DNA of 64,000 bases from Megascapheus bottae (lineage: Eukaryota; Chordata; Mammalia; Rodentia; Geomyidae). Shown one piece after another: positions 1 through 11,601 of this stretch. Each line of letters opens with the position of its first letter. Positions within the stretch are counted from its first letter, which is position 1. Both the position numbers and the translations under genes were made by a program. The notes beneath the pieces were generated by a model. It saw only the letters and a program-made list of their open reading frames with translations. It ran no database searches and was not told the origin of the DNA. The DNA is taken from contig JANJXV010000014.1 in NCBI GenBank assembly GCA_024803745.1, positions 415,001 to 479,000 on the forward strand, given 5' to 3'.

Positions 1-8
1 AATTGTAT

Positions 9-50
9 AATGCTTACCTAGCAGGCTTGAAGCCAGCACCACCAAAAACA
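9..50 (+). mobile_element. ID-like SINE fragment
   Basis: Reads TGCTTACCTAGCAGGCTTGA then CAGCACCACC and an A-rich end. This is the 3' part of an ID/tRNA-Ala-derived monomer (compare TGCTTGCCTAGCATGC in the intact copies). The 5' part with the A box lies outside the window or is lost. Confidence 0.55.
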
Positions 51-175
51 GTCATAAATTATCCAGTGTGCAGTATTCTAGTAAAAAGCACAAATAGACT
101 AAGATATTCTCACGATTTTATAATTTATTAATGACTGATCCCTCTCTTCACTCCTTAAAAATCTCTTTAATTAAG

Positions 176-310
176 CCCAGTGTGCTGGTACATACCTACC
201 ATCACAGCATCACGAGGATGAGGCTGGAGAGTCAGCATAGTCTACATTGTAGTCTGAACTACATAGTGGGATATTGTCCCAAGAAAAAGAAAAATAGACA
301 AAAACAACTC
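176..310 (+). mobile_element. Old B1 (7SL-derived) SINE monomer
   Basis: Diverged B1 body: CCAGTGTGCTGGTACATACC at the head (B1 GCCGGGCGTGGTGGCGCACGCC), then GAGGATGAGGCTGGAGAGTC, a CTACAT..GTG..GGATATTGTCCCAAGAAAAA stretch corresponding to the B1 3' half, and an A-rich tail. Divergence suggests an early rodent copy. Confidence 0.65.
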
Positions 311-2861
311 TGATTGGTAGTGACTTTTTAATGTCCCTATGTAAATAGGCAAATCTTTCAACCATAGCTATTTCAATCTATTCCAATATAACACTGAGAG
401 TTAGGATGTTTATAATCAGCTCTTGCAACTTTGTATCCAAGTTTTCTCTTCAGAAATCAGGATCTAAGACTTACTTTACATGGGAAAATGAACCTGGCCC
501 AAGCCACTTTTTGCAGACACCGCATCAGAAGGTGGGAAATGGATTTTCTTGTCCATTTCTTTGTATCTCCTCTACTTTAACCACTGTGCTCTAACTTCCA
601 ACACACAGAAATAGTTTAGGAGTCAGCTCTTGATCTGCTGGAGCTAGTGGTGTAACCATGATTGACAAGTACAGGGCCAGAAAAGCACAGGGTTTTTTTC
701 CCCCTAAGGTGCTTCCCTGTAATGTCAGACCAAACTGATTAGCCTGAAATCACACTTTTCATTCTCCCAACATTAATGTTCTTCCAAAGGACATCTCTTT
801 AGCAACTTGCTAACACACAAGCTTGGACCTTGAGGCCTGATTCTGGGATATCCAATTTAAGACAATTATGGAGATGACCACCACAACAGATCTTTGCTAA
901 TAATTTGCATATATTTCAGTTTCATTCTCTGGTTGCTTTAATAAAGCTACTTGTCTAGCAATCATGTTTAACTAGCAATCTCTGATCATTTCTAAGAATT
1001 CATCCAGTTACAGAGACAATACTTAGTGGATAAAGGGAGGCGATATCTAAATTCTAAAACATGAAACCAGGGAAAGCTAAACTGCTAAATTAAATGGAAA
1101 GACATGTGGAAGTTCATCTGCATGATCTCTGAGGCCCATAGCTCCAGGTCAGTCCAGCAGTCCACATGGTACAGCACTACGTCACCTTGCTATCCACTTC
1201 AACATCATCCCCAATCACACAAGTAGCATTTCAGAAGATGCACATCAGACAGTTATGCCATTAGGTTGGGAATAAATCTCTTAATATTATAAGCCAACTA
1301 GCTATTTTCTGTCTTGGGAAAAGCCTTTTTCTGTCCTCTGTGGAAAAGATTTAATTTGTCTTTGAAGACATATCCAATAACAAAGTGGAAAGGTCCTTCA
1401 TGCTTGTAAAGACAATATTGAGTGCACAATCCATAGCAAGAAACTTTTACAGTGTTCTCATAACAAAGCAAAGGACAGACACCACTTTGCCTGTCTGCAC
1501 ACTGTCTTTGGCTATACATACAAAAACATAAAGCACCCAGATAAATATTTGTTTCCAGAATGAAACATAAAAATCTTACAAACAGGAAAAATTTTAAAAG
1601 GTTCACAACCAGAAATGAAGTTCCCCCACTATGTAAAGTACATATTTGTTAGACTACTTACCTGGTTGAAGAGCTAGAGCTGAACTGACATCTTTACTTT
1701 CTGCATGAATCATAAAACTGAAATGGGGTGATATGCACTGCATGACTGGAAAAATGGAAAGATGCAAAAAGACACCTTGAGATTTGCATCTATCCATCTT
1801 TCATTGCAGAGGAAAGGTCAAATTCCCATGCAGCTTCTGAAAGACAGATAAACATAATCAGAAACTAAGCAGTTGCTACTAGACAAGAATAAAAAATAAG
1901 CACAAACTGGAGTGATTGCAGAACTTTTCAATCTGTATTCACATATAAATTATAACAATTAATGAGAGAAGTAAAGCTCAAATATAAATTCTTAGGCCAT
2001 CCACTCTCAAATACCTGCACATCCCTGTGGAAGATAGAGGTGTAAAGGGTAAGGTCTTGAGAGATGTTGATGTAATCGATATACTCAATCCACCTCATCA
2101 CAAAGTTGTCCAGTTTGAATGGCTAGAAAGTGTTTGATACTATGCTAACTCTACATGTGTGGTGTTGATAATGAACAGAGTTTCAGAAGGCTGCCAAAGT
2201 TATGAAAATTAGAAACTTTACTTGAAATGTTACCTATCTGAGCAAAGATATGACGAAGAGATTGTTACGACATTGTTTATATTGTATTGGAACTTGTCTG
2301 GGGATATATAATCTACATGCCACACTCATGTTAGAATTGTATCACTTTACTGTCAAAGAAATAGCTGTACTAAATCTAGTGATGCTCATGTAAGTGGGTT
2401 TCTAAGGCTGGTGAGGGACATAAAATGAGAGATGATGGCATTGGAGGCATGGTTTAGGTGCAAGAATGCCAGCCAATGAACAAAAGCTTTAAATACTGAG
2501 TTAAAGTCCTGGTCTTGGACAAAGAAAAGAGAAAACGAGAGATGAAGTATTTGAAGGGGGTACATAATCATAGAACAAGACTATTTGGCTTCAGAAGCAA
2601 TAGGCCAATATCTAAAATAAAGTAGTCTCTTTCTCCTGTACAAAATCTTTAAAGAGCCTAATAAAATGTTCATTCTATGTTCATTGTTTCTTTATTATCT
2701 TCCCAAAGAGGTTTGTCTGTGTTTATTTAATTTCAGTCATTCTTTCTTCCAATTCATACCATTGATATTGGCCTTGAACTTCAACTTTCAAGTGCTAAAT
2801 TTGTACAAGGTAACATGCCATTTCATATATATCATAGCTTTCACTTGAAGACATGTATATA
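311..2861. other. Unique AT-rich DNA, nothing recognised
   Basis: No gene, RNA or transposon recognised. The longest frame (102 codons, minus strand, 1298-1606) is Cys-rich but has no family motif, no splice context and no sign of codon bias. I treat it as chance. Confidence 0.5.
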
Positions 2862-2908
2862 TGTGGGAGGGAGGGAAGGAGGGAAGAAAAGGGAGAGAGA
2901 AGAGAGTA
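2862..2908. repeat. GGGA/GGAA-type purine microsatellite
   Basis: Imperfect runs of GGGAGG and GGAAGG followed by GAGAGAGA. It is not attached to a recognisable SINE body. Confidence 0.7.
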
Positions 2909-4143
2909 TGGAAGAAAAAGGAGCTTAACAACAAATCCAAGATGAAAACCACCTCATAGAGACATAATCTTTGACAGGTGACAGAGTTCATAGCTTCTCC
3001 TAACCCTGTCTTCCTTTGTCCTGTACAATGGGTCCCTGAGTGTGGTAATGGGGCTCCATCTAATGCCAGATAGAGAGGAAATGTGTGCAGGAAACAATGA
3101 GACTGCTTTGGTTTTGAACTACACTGACAAGTTACTGACAGGCTGTAGCCTGACACAAAGCTGGCAAAGGACAAAGCAAGAGAGCTGATAATGAGACATT
3201 GTTTGTACATATTAATGGGCACCTCACAAAGAGACGTAAAGGAAAGGTCACTGGGCAGCCAGGCATGACTGACAGAGCCCAAGAAGGTGAAAGATGCCCA
3301 CTTGGAGAGACATCTGCTCATGGCTAACAGCAGCCATAAGCCTGGGAAAGTGCAGGTTCCCATCACTGCCTGGCTCCCCAGGGGAAGTCAGAGCATAGTA
3401 AACCCCCACATCAGCAGTGACAGGCCAGTGACTGCCCAGAGCACATGCCCTGACTCGTGTAGGTCTCAGGAATCCTGGATCAAACCCAGCACTTCTCCTG
3501 AGTGTTACTTGGTACATGTAGATTCCCATTGTAATAATTCCAATACTAATGATGAATCTGTGGCAATGCTTCCTTAAAAACATCCAGGGACATGGGAGCA
3601 CTTGGGACCTGACAGAAAGCCCAGCAAGCTGCGTACTAATTAAAATTTGAGGGAGCTCTTTAAAAAGGAATGCTGAAACAACTCACAAGTCTCATTGCGA
3701 TTATTTCAACTTCAAGTATGAAAGAAAGAGCACCTGTAATCTAAGAACTTCCTACAAGACAAATGTCTGAGAGATCTGAATAGATGTATACATGGCCTTT
3801 AACGCCCAGCATCAGCCAGGGTTTAGATCAGATAACCGAAAGTCCTTCAGTCCATGTCATACTGTCTAACATGCTCTTCCACTTGGCTAAGTCAGTCACT
3901 CTGCATGTACCGGGAGATTGCCCTGTCAAACAGGTCTCCCACTTTCCTCTCTCTGTGTCTGTTCTTGGCAGGGATGAAAGCCACGATGATTGTAAACAGT
4001 CTGACAGCTCTATTATGATGAAGAAAATGATTCTTAGCTACTTCAAAGAATTGAAAACAACTCACTCAGAAAACAAAAATATTTCCAACATAAAATTAGG
4101 AAAACACATTAGAAAGCTATTATACTAGTGTACATAAAATACT
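2909..4143. other. Unique DNA, nothing recognised
   Basis: Overlapping frames on both strands at 3.25-3.6 kb do not resemble known proteins and probably reflect a slightly GC-richer patch. Nothing else is identified. Confidence 0.45.
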
Positions 4144-4335
4144 GGGGCCGGGAGTTTGGCCTAGTGGTAGAGTGCTTGCCTAGCATGCACGAAGACCCGG
4201 ATTCGATTCCTCGGTACCACATACATAGAAAAAAGCCAGAAGTGGTGCTGAGGCTCAAATGGTAGAGCTCTAGCCTTGAGAAAGACCAAGGACAGTGCTC
4301 AGGTCCTGAGCTCAAGGCCAGGACTGGCAAAAAAA

Positions 4336-4337
<2 letters not shown>
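4144..4337 (+). mobile_element. IDL-Geo dimeric SINE, full length
   Basis: The tRNA-like left monomer starts GGGGCCGGGAGTTTGGCCTA, with A box TGGCCTAGTGG and B box GATTCGATTCC, and ends at ACCACATACATAGAA. The Geo right monomer runs from AAGCCAGAAGTGGTGCTGAG to GGACTGGCAAAAAAA. A Pol III-type SINE mobilised by L1. The tail continues into a TA microsatellite and no clear target-site duplication remains. Confidence 0.92.
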
Positions 4338-4375
<38 letters not shown>

Positions 4376-4376
4376 T
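4338..4376. repeat. (TA)n microsatellite at SINE tail
   Basis: Uninterrupted TA dinucleotides apart from one G, directly abutting the A-tail of the preceding IDL-Geo copy. It probably grew from that tail. Confidence 0.9.
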
Positions 4377-4539
4377 AGGCTCTGTTACCAAACAAGCCCT
4401 TTACAACTTAATTTTCTTCTAATATAGTCTGAGTCACATCCATAAAGTCAGCCTGTTATACTTTCATTCTTCCAAATAGCACTGTTTTAAATCAAGGCCT
4501 CTGGTAGACTTTCATGCCTTGTTGTCCTTACATCCAGGG

Positions 4540-4735
4540 CCAGTGGCTCACACCTGTAATTCTAGGTATTCAGAAGGCTGAGATCTAAAGGACTGTGGTC
4601 ACAGACCAGGCTAGGCAGAATAACCAACAAAAAACAGAGCTGGAAAAGTCACTTAATTGGTAGAGTGCCAGCTAACATGCTAAGGCCTAGAGTTCAAACC
4701 CCAGTAGAACCAAAAAGCACAAAAACAAAAAAGAA
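4540..4735 (+). mobile_element. 7SL-like/Geo-like dimeric SINE
   Basis: The left monomer begins GCCAGTGGCTCACACCTGTA with TTCAGAAGGCTGAGATCT, a 7SL/B1/Alu-type head. The right part contains TTGGTAGAGTGCCAGC and CTAGAGTTCAAACCCCAG, matching the Geo half of IDL-Geo. A-rich tail from about 4709. Moderately diverged. Confidence 0.8.
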
Positions 4736-5039
4736 CAATCATCATGAGAATATCATGGAATGGCTTTTAATGCCTTTAGGAAGCAATTGGAATGGAATTG
4801 GGGTTTGAGCTTAGGTAGATTCTAATCCGTTTAGCTATATAATTGAGTAGCTCTTTGTGTTTCAGCTTTGGATAATGCTGTCACATTCAGCAACTTATTG
4901 TTTTCAGTATAGTTCAGAACTTATGGTGGAATTCACTAACAAACTGCTGAGGGACCCTGGGCCTAGTGACAGCATTCCTTTTTTTCTTTAGTTCTTATTC
5001 CTTATCTTTCTGGGTTTTTTTTTTCTTCCTTTCCAGAAC

Positions 5040-5041
<2 letters not shown>

Positions 5042-5095
<54 letters not shown>
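5042..5095. repeat. (GT)n microsatellite
   Basis: Pure GT dinucleotide run. It abuts the 3' end of a minus-strand SINE fragment, so on the SINE's sense strand it is a (CA)n tail. Confidence 0.95.
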
Positions 5096-5096
<1 letters not shown>

Positions 5097-5242
5097 CAGT
5101 CCCAGTGCTTGAACTTAGGGACTGGGTACTGTCCTTGCCTCATGGACTTTCCTCCTGGGTTTGTTTTGAACTGCAATCCTCAAATCTCAGCCTCTTGAGT
5201 GGTTAAGATTACAAGTGTGAGCTTAATGATGTCTGGCTCGGA
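5096..5242 (-). mobile_element. 7SL-like/Geo-like SINE with internal deletion
   Basis: On the minus strand: a 7SL-like head with a remnant of the GCTACTCAGGAGGCTGAGAT motif (plus strand ATCTCAGCCTCTTGAGTGGT), a shortened middle, and a Geo end (plus strand CCAGTCCCAGTGCTTGAACT). The central part of the dimer is missing. Confidence 0.7.
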
Positions 5243-5438
5243 CAATTTTTTAAAAATAAATTAACAACAATAAAAAATATATAAAATTAAAGTAATATCA
5301 AATCAAGCAATTTTATTTGGGATTTGACATATTTTTAAAGTATCAGTTCTGCAGTGGGGTTCTGTGGTCACATTCTCTCTTTTTCTCTCCAAGAACACTA
5401 CAGAAATTCTCCAACTATTAAATGATAAAAGAAATCAA

Positions 5439-5628
5439 GGGGCCAAGGGCATGGCCTAGTTTTAGAGTGCTTGTCTAGCAATCATGAAGTCCTGGACTCA
5501 ATTCCTCAGTATCACAAACACAGAAAAAGCTGGAAGTGGTGCTGTGGCTCAAGTGGTAGAACACAAGCTCCGAGAAAGCCCAAGAACAGTGCCCAGGCCC
5601 TGAGTTCAAGCCCCAGGATTGGGGGGAG
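5439..5628 (+). mobile_element. IDL-Geo SINE
   Basis: Left monomer GGGGCCAAGGGCATGGCCTA with degenerate B box GACTCAATTCC. Right monomer AAGCTGGAAGTGGTGCTGTG to CCCCAGGATTGG. The tail passes into a purine microsatellite. Confidence 0.9.
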
Positions 5629-5768
5629 AAAAGGAAAGGAAAGGAAGGAAGGAAGGGAGGGAGGGAGGAAGGAAGGAAGGAAGGAAGGCAGGAAGGAAGG
5701 GAGGGAGGGAGAGAGGAAGGAAGGAAGGAAGAAAGAAAGGAAGGAAGGAAGGAAGGAAGGAAGGAAGA
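5629..5768. repeat. (GGAA)n / GGGA microsatellite at SINE tail
   Basis: About 140 bp of GGAA tetranucleotides with GGGA interruptions, directly continuing the A-rich tail of the IDL-Geo copy. Long open frames here on both strands are low-complexity artefacts. Confidence 0.95.
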
Positions 5769-6599
5769 CCAATATCAGTGAATGCTTTCATTCCAATAGA
5801 AGTCAAAATGGCTAAACATTGCCTATGATTTGACTGAAAGTTGTAGCAAAAGGTGATACTGAAAGGAACAGGGAAGAGAAGAAATCATCCAGGAAAGAAA
5901 AATAATTAAATAGACAACAATATAAGGAAAAAAACATTAGAATAAAAGTATATCAGGAGGAAAAGGAAGAAAGCATTGTGATTTTTCCTAGGAGGTAACA
6001 TCCTGAAATCACTTAGGACACAGAGATATCCTATGTATGCACATACTGATTTGTTAAGGGAAAGACATTCTGAAATGTTTTCATTTGCAAAGATTTCTAA
6101 AAGCCACTAATAGATTCTAATGTCTTCTTAACCAGCTATTATAGTCACACACACACACTCAACCCTAGTTTCATTATTTCTGCTTATTCCCAATATTTAA
6201 TAATGGGAGACATTTTGAGGGCACTGACAGGGTTACTTGTCAGGAACTCCTTTTACATAAGGCTAAAAACAAGCCAGAGTGACACTTGAAATTGATCATC
6301 CTTTTAGCCATTCTGTCAGGCTTCCGAAAATTAATGAGTGGGCTGCAGAAGAGAAGTGGCTTACTAGAACATCGCACAAATTTGCTGATCTTGACTTGTT
6401 GAAATTCTGCTTACCTAATGCAAAGCTTCAAGCACTTCACTTTTCCATGGTGCTTACATTCTAACCAACTCCCTCTTTAGTCAAGTCACAGCAAAATGCA
6501 GAAGAAAACACAAGTCTCTATTCTTGGCAGATAGAATGATACCACAGGTACTTTTCAAGTTTAAACTGCAAAATCACTGTGTTAATATAAAAATCTACA
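5769..6599. other. Unique AT-rich DNA
   Basis: No recognisable gene or transposon. A short (CA)6 run lies near 6148. Confidence 0.45.
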
Positions 6600-6787
6600 G
6601 GGGCCGGGCATGTGGCTTAGTGATGGAGTGCTTGCCTAGCATGCATAAAGAACAGAGTTCGATTGCTCAGTACCACATTCACAGAAGTGGCACTGTGGTT
6701 CAAGTGGTAGAGTGCTAGCCATGAGCACAGAGAGGCCCAGGAATAGAGACCAGGCCCTGAGTTCAAGCCCCAGAATGGGCAAAAAAC
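6600..6787 (+). mobile_element. IDL-Geo SINE, internally shortened
   Basis: Head GGGGCCGGGCATGTGGCTTA, B box AGTTCGATTGC, then the junction ACATTCACAGAAGTGGCACT in which the usual AAAAAGCC linker between monomers is missing. Geo end CCCCAGAATGGGCAAAAAA. The flanks AAATCTACAG and AACATCTAGA are a weak candidate target duplication. Confidence 0.88.
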
Positions 6788-7576
6788 ATCTAGACCCCCC
6801 CCCCACCAGATGCAGACTACTATGTGAGGTACAGTAACAATGTTACTGAAGAAATGCTTCAGCAAAAATGGTGTTTCTATGGCAAGATTGAATTTTTGTT
6901 CTGTACAAATTATTTCTGCTACTTTCATAATATGTATTATATCACCTGTACCTAAATACTGTGGTGTATTCTCTAAGCTCATGGAGAAACGTATATTCAA
7001 AAAATTACAAGGATGACAAGAGGCAACCTTTACTGAAGTATCCCTCAAGTTATGACAATTAAATAATGAACAATTATGCTGATTTTGCTCCTTACTCCCT
7101 TTCTAAACTCTGGTCCTAAGCAAGTAACTAGCCACTAAGCTACTTCAGACACCACTGCACCAGACAGGCCTTTGAAGAAACTATACTGGCTTTCATTGGT
7201 AAAGTCATTTTTTTCTTCCTCTGTGGATCATTAGGGAAATTAGATATATGTTGTAATTCTATATTTTGTGGGTTTTTTCCTGTGCTCAGAAATAGAATTT
7301 TACAATTTTTTTCTCATACTTTCTCTAATTTCCTTCCTTCTTTGCGTCTATTTTGAATCTTTCCAAATTCATATAAAATTATTTGCCTTCTCTTTATTCC
7401 CCTTTTTCTCTAGGATTCATAGAGAAAAAAAGACAGCCACTGTCCAGACTCCAACAGAAGTACTTTTTTCTTCTTCTAAAGCATTAAACGTTGGTCCAAT
7501 GTTATCTGAATGTGCTGATGAACATCATCTCTTATACTTTCTTCTGTTCTTAAATTAGGAAAATGTAAAAAGTACT
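6788..7576. other. Unique DNA with a short poly(C)
   Basis: A run of nine C at 6796-6804. The rest shows no recognised feature. Confidence 0.45.
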
Positions 7577-7790
7577 ATTATGAATGAGACAAACTTCTTA
7601 GGCTTAAATTTTAGTTCTATTACTTACTGGCTATAAAATCTTGATGAATAACTTACCCTCATTGGGCCTTAAAAATAGTACAATTAAAAAAAAAGACAGC
7701 ACAATTAGAGGATGTACCTTGCAGGGGGGTGTGGTGAAAAGCAAATGAATTAATTCTTTTAAAGGATTTAAACTAATAACAAGGGCATAT
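7577..7790 (+). mobile_element. MIR SINE (ancient mammalian)
   Basis: Contains the MIR core order 'AGTTCTATTACTTACTGGCT..aa.CTTGATGAATAACTTACCCTC..TGGGCCTT', matching the classic 'CCACTTACTAGCTGTGTGACCTTGGGCAAGTTACTTAACCTC' layout. Then AAGCAAATGAATTAATTC matches the 'GGATTAAATGAGTTAAT' part. Confidence 0.7.
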
Positions 7791-8004
7791 AATACTCATT
7801 TTTATTGTTAATATAGCAACATCATTTCTAATGTTTTCAAAATGCTGAATATTTGTACTTAACACATCAAATTAGATTTATTTTTTACAGTTTTGTCTAG
7901 AGTTATAACTTTTACATAATATTGTTTTAATTGGAAATTATGTTTAGATGCTTTTAAGTACTCCAATTTTTAAAAATATTCTTTTTTATATATTTTCTTT
8001 TTAC

Positions 8005-8110
8005 TTAAAGCTTTAAGTAGTTGTGCAAAGGCATTTCAAATTCACCATGTCATTGTATGAGTACAATGCATCCTTATCAGACTCACCCTTTTATCATTCC
8101 TCTTTTGTTA
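8005..8110 (-). mobile_element. Old LINE-1 3'UTR fragment
   Basis: TTAAGTAGTTGTGCAAAGGC followed by a diverged ..AGTACAATGCATCC stretch. Its sister copies at 15.03 and 40.93 kb carry TTAAGTAGTTGTACAAA in the same order, so this is a shared older L1 3' end in minus orientation. Confidence 0.5.
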
Positions 8111-8405
8111 AAAATTAATAAACTACAAGTTGACATTAACTGGCTTTAGATAAAATTAGAAATGAGTAATTTCCTGAGGTATTTGACTAGGTTATTATTA
8201 TTATTAAAAATATTGGGGATCACAAAAGGGGATCCATTCCAAGATATGAGAATAGAATGTACAAAATCATGGAGGAATAAACCTGTTGGAATGCTACAAC
8301 TGAATAAAATATTGCCTGAAACAAAATTTATCGCTGTTTTTTCAAGCATGCTTTTGTAAATATTTTATGGCTTTTGGTATAAACTTTTTCTTACATTCTA
8401 AAACA

Positions 8406-9970
8406 TAACACATCTGTCTTTTTTCCATATTTTTATTGTAATTAATAGAAGGGTTACATTATATTCACCAGATAGAAGGTGCATTACTTCACATACATTG
8501 ATACCCTTTCTCATGTCTTGGTCCCCATTTCCCTCCCCCCACCACCACCCCTCATCTTGTTTTCCCCCCTTCCCTATCTGATTTCAAATAACCAAATAAG
8601 CATATATACAATATATCAGATAACATGGTCAAATACTGTAATATGAGATAACCAAGGGACAGCAAAAGAGATGAGAGATAACATACCTTAAGGACAACAA
8701 TTACTCATTATATGACTTTTGATTCTATATCCTGGAGGTCCTTTCATTTAGCATCATACTATATGGCCTATGTATCTAGGTTTTGTTCTATTGTAACTCT
8801 CTGCTAGGAGAGCCCAAGGTTTCTACTGATTATGACAAATGAGGGAAACCATTGAGCCTATATTCCTTTGAGTCTGGCTTACTTCACTTAATACGATCTT
8901 TTCTAAGTCTTTCCATTTCCTTGCAAACGAGGTGATGTTCTTTCTGACAACAGCATAGAATTCTATTGTGTATAAATACCACATCTTGTCGATCCACTCA
9001 TCAACTGAGGGGCATCTAGGTTGGTTCCATATCTTTACTATGGTAAATAGTGCTGCAATGAACATTGTTGTGCTGGTGGATTTAGCATGACCTTGTTTCT
9101 GGACGATTGGGTAAATGCCAAGTAGTGGAATTGCTGGGTCATAGGAGAGTTCTATGTTTAGTCTTTTGAGGAACTGCCATATGGCTTTCCATAGTGGTTG
9201 GATGAGTTTGCACTCCCACCAACAGTGTAGTAGTGATCTCTCCTGGTGGCATCCCCTCCAGCATCTGTTGTTACTAGATTTCTTGATCATGGACATTCTG
9301 ACGGGAGTGAGGTGGAATCTTAGAGTTGTTTTGATTTGCATTTCTTTTATGGCCAGAGATGTTGAGCATTTCTTCGTGTTTCCATAGGCCATACTAATAT
9401 CTTCTTCAGAGAAGACTCTTTAAGTCTTTGGCCCATCTTTTAATGGGATGGTTGTTTCTTTGGAGATTCGTTTTGGAGTGATTCAATTTTTTAAGCTGTT
9501 GATATATTTTAGATATGAGGCCTTTGTTGTACGGTTAGTGAAGATCTTCTCCCACTCTGTAGGCTTTCTAGTTCATTTGCTAGCTATACACTTTGCCATA
9601 CAGAAGCTCTTAATGCAGTGCCACTTATCCAGACTTTCTCTGATTTGTTGTGTTTCTTGGTTCTTATTAAGAAAGTTCCAACCTGTGCCAAGGAGACTTA
9701 GTGTGTCTCCTATTCTTTCTTGTAAAGTTCCCAGTGTATTTGCTTTTACTTCGAGGTCTTTGATCATTTGGATTTAATCCCGGTGCAGGGTGACAAAGAA
9801 GGATCCAACTTTAGTTTTCTGTGGGTGCTTAACCAGTTCTGCCAGCACCACTTGTTGAAGAGGCTGTCTTTCCTCCATTCTATTTTTTTGACTCCCTTAT
9901 CAAAGATTAGGTGGCCATAGGTCTGTGGGTTAATATCTGAGTCCTCAGTTCTATTAACACTTCTGTCTTT
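8406..9970 (-). mobile_element. LINE-1, 5'-truncated, ORF2 C-terminus plus 3'UTR
   Basis: A minus-strand L1 of about 1.53 kb. Its 3' end is at 8422 (sense ..TTACAATAAAAATATGG + A) and its 5' truncation at about 9954. The flanks are a 16-bp target-site duplication: TAACACATCTGTCTTT (8406-8421) and TAACACTTCTGTCTTT (9955-9970), one mismatch. It covers only the last third of ORF2, without endonuclease or reverse transcriptase, so it cannot move on its own. It is the freshest long L1 in the window. Confidence 0.93.
8823..9392 (-). pseudogene. LINE-1 ORF2 C-terminal reading frame remnant
   Basis: A 189-codon open frame corresponding to the L1 ORF2 carboxy-terminal domain. It includes the conserved strings SLAIKEMQIKTT, YHLTP-like FHLTPVRM, NNRCWRGC, LLHCWWECKL, YDPAIPLLGIYP, MFIAALFTI and WNQPRCP. 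The CCHC-like cysteines typical of the ORF2 C-terminus are partly visible (CWRGC, HCWWEC). The frame ends at the normal ORF2 stop region. Upstream ORF2 sequence continues to about 9954 but is broken into other frames by mutations (another ORF2 piece lies at 9573-9767). It is a dead fragment and not a host gene. The 189-codon openness reflects recent insertion. Confidence 0.92.
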
Positions 9971-10060
9971 AAACTCAAAACTGACCTAGAGCCCAAAAAA
10001 GAAAGTGGAATATACTAACAAAAATGCTTTCCATGGTGATATGTAAGTAAAGTAAATGGA

Positions 10061-10290
10061 AGCTGGGAAGTGGTAGCTCATGCCTGTAATTCTAGCTACT
10101 CAGAAATCAAAGATTTGGGGTTTATGGATCAAAGCCTTCCCAGACACGAAAGCCTATGAGATTGTAATTTCCAATTAACCACCAAAACCACTGGAAGCAG
10201 AGCTGTGGCTCAAATGGTAGAGTGCTAGCCTAGTACAAAAAAGGCTCAGAGATTGGGCTCAGGCTCAGAGTTCAAGCTCCAGGACTGTAG
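10061..10290 (+). mobile_element. 7SL-like/Geo-like dimeric SINE
   Basis: Head AGCTGGGAAGTGGTAGCTCA..CCTGTAATTCTAGCTACT, middle TTCCAATTAACCACCA, Geo half AGCTGTGGCTCAAATGGTAG to CAGAGTTCAAGCTCCAGGAC. The tail leads into a CA microsatellite. Confidence 0.87.
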
Positions 10291-10335
10291 CGCGCGTGCA
10301 CGCGTGCACACACACACACACACACACACACACCC
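10291..10335. repeat. (CA)n microsatellite with CG-rich start
   Basis: GCGCGCGTGCACGCGTGCAC then CA repeats, at the 3' tail of the preceding SINE. The alternating purine-pyrimidine CG/TG start is Z-DNA-prone in principle. Confidence 0.9.
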
Positions 10336-10482
10336 ATATGTACATGCAAAGTTAATAGAAATTAAGTATATTAAAAGGGACTTCTACACTTTTCATAATG
10401 CCATGTATTGCATGAACTACTGCAAATCTGAGCAGGTGATACAGATAGTGGGTGGCAATATGTTTTTCATTGTTTCTTTCTT

Positions 10483-10711
10483 TGGCTGGGGTTTTCTTTA
10501 TGACAATGCTAGAACTTGAACTCAAGGCCTGGGTGCTGTCCCCAAGTTTCTTTTGCTCATGGCTGAGACTCTACCACTTCCAGCTTTTTGTTAGTTAACA
10601 GGAGATAAGAGTCTCAAAGACTTTCTTGCCTGGCTGGTTTAGAATCCCACATCCTCAAATCTCAGCTTCCCAAGTAGTTAGGTTAACAAGCTTAAGCCAC
10701 TGCACCCAGCC
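10483..10711 (-). mobile_element. 7SL-like/Geo-like dimeric SINE
   Basis: Plus strand shows the Geo half first (GAACTTGAACTCAAGGCCTG, GACTCTACCACTTCCAGC), then GGAGATAAGAGTCTCAAAGA, then the 7SL-like head reversed (CTCAAATCTCAGCTTCCCAA, AAGCCACTGCACCCAGCC). Essentially full length. Confidence 0.87.
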
Positions 10712-11601
10712 AGCAACAGACTTTGTATATGCATGACTGGAACCAGAATCAGAGCATACAGCACATAAATAAATCAACTCAAACATTTAGTGTAGCTCCT
10801 GATTATTGTTGACCATTTATTACAAAGATTTTGGGCTTGTTCCAGTGTAAGGTCCATGATCATTGTAAAGAAGTTCATCTCATCATTTTTCCTATAAATT
10901 GTGCAGGTCCCTGCTTATTCCTCATCAAAAACCTTTCTTGTTTTATAAAAAGAACTGTTTAAAGTTACTTACAGCCTAGGGATTGTAGCTAAAATACTAG
11001 AGTCACACTATTAAATGAAAGAAAAACAACTAAATTACACCTCTGGAAGAGATACCAGTCAAATTAATGCTTCCCTTGTGTCTAAGTGAAACCTATTCTG
11101 ACAAGCAGGGCTAAAATGTGTTCTGGTAATTGTTTCTTTCCTCAGCATTGCTGAGTAATTGCTTCAAATATACCCTCCCAGCACAATTACATAGAGTCAT
11201 CAGGATGTGATGCCAAAATGACACAAAGACCCATAGAACAATGCTTTATAAATTTTTCTTTTAGTTGGAGAGATTCTCTGTAGCCCCCCAAATATCAAGC
11301 TGCACAATACTGAAATACCTTAGAATTTTTCCATGTTTTCTGTGTCCACTCAAATAACACTTAAACTCAAGAAAAAGAATTTAGAATAAGTCATTTAGAA
11401 CTATGAGGCATGGGGACATCTCTTGAGAGACAAGTTCTAGCATCATAAAAGAAATCAGCAGGATTCCACTAATAAATTATTTCTATTTTCAACCCCCCCC
11501 CAGGTGACATCTGATTGTTGAATTGTGTATATAGAAATCAATGTTTTGCAGATAGGATCAACACTTTTGCTCAGTGGACAAACTCATTTTTTTTTAAGTT
11601 T
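10712..11601. other. Unique DNA with a poly(C) run
   Basis: No gene or transposon recognised. A run of C near 11493-11502. Confidence 0.45.

Noticed and set aside
1298..1606. 102-codon Cys-rich minus-strand frame
   Set aside because: Considered as a small secreted protein exon, but no recognisable family, no clear signal peptide and no splice or promoter evidence. AT-rich desert makes chance likely.
2788..3601. 192- and 117-codon minus-strand frames
   Set aside because: Composition follows the local sequence, they overlap plus-strand frames, and they match no known motif.
5471..5828. Frames of 66-114 codons through the 5.6-kb purine tract
   Set aside because: IDL-Geo SINE plus GGAA microsatellite. 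No protein motif.
8823..9392. 189-codon minus-strand frame as a host gene
   Set aside because: It is the C-terminal part of LINE-1 ORF2 inside a TSD-bounded, 5'-truncated element.
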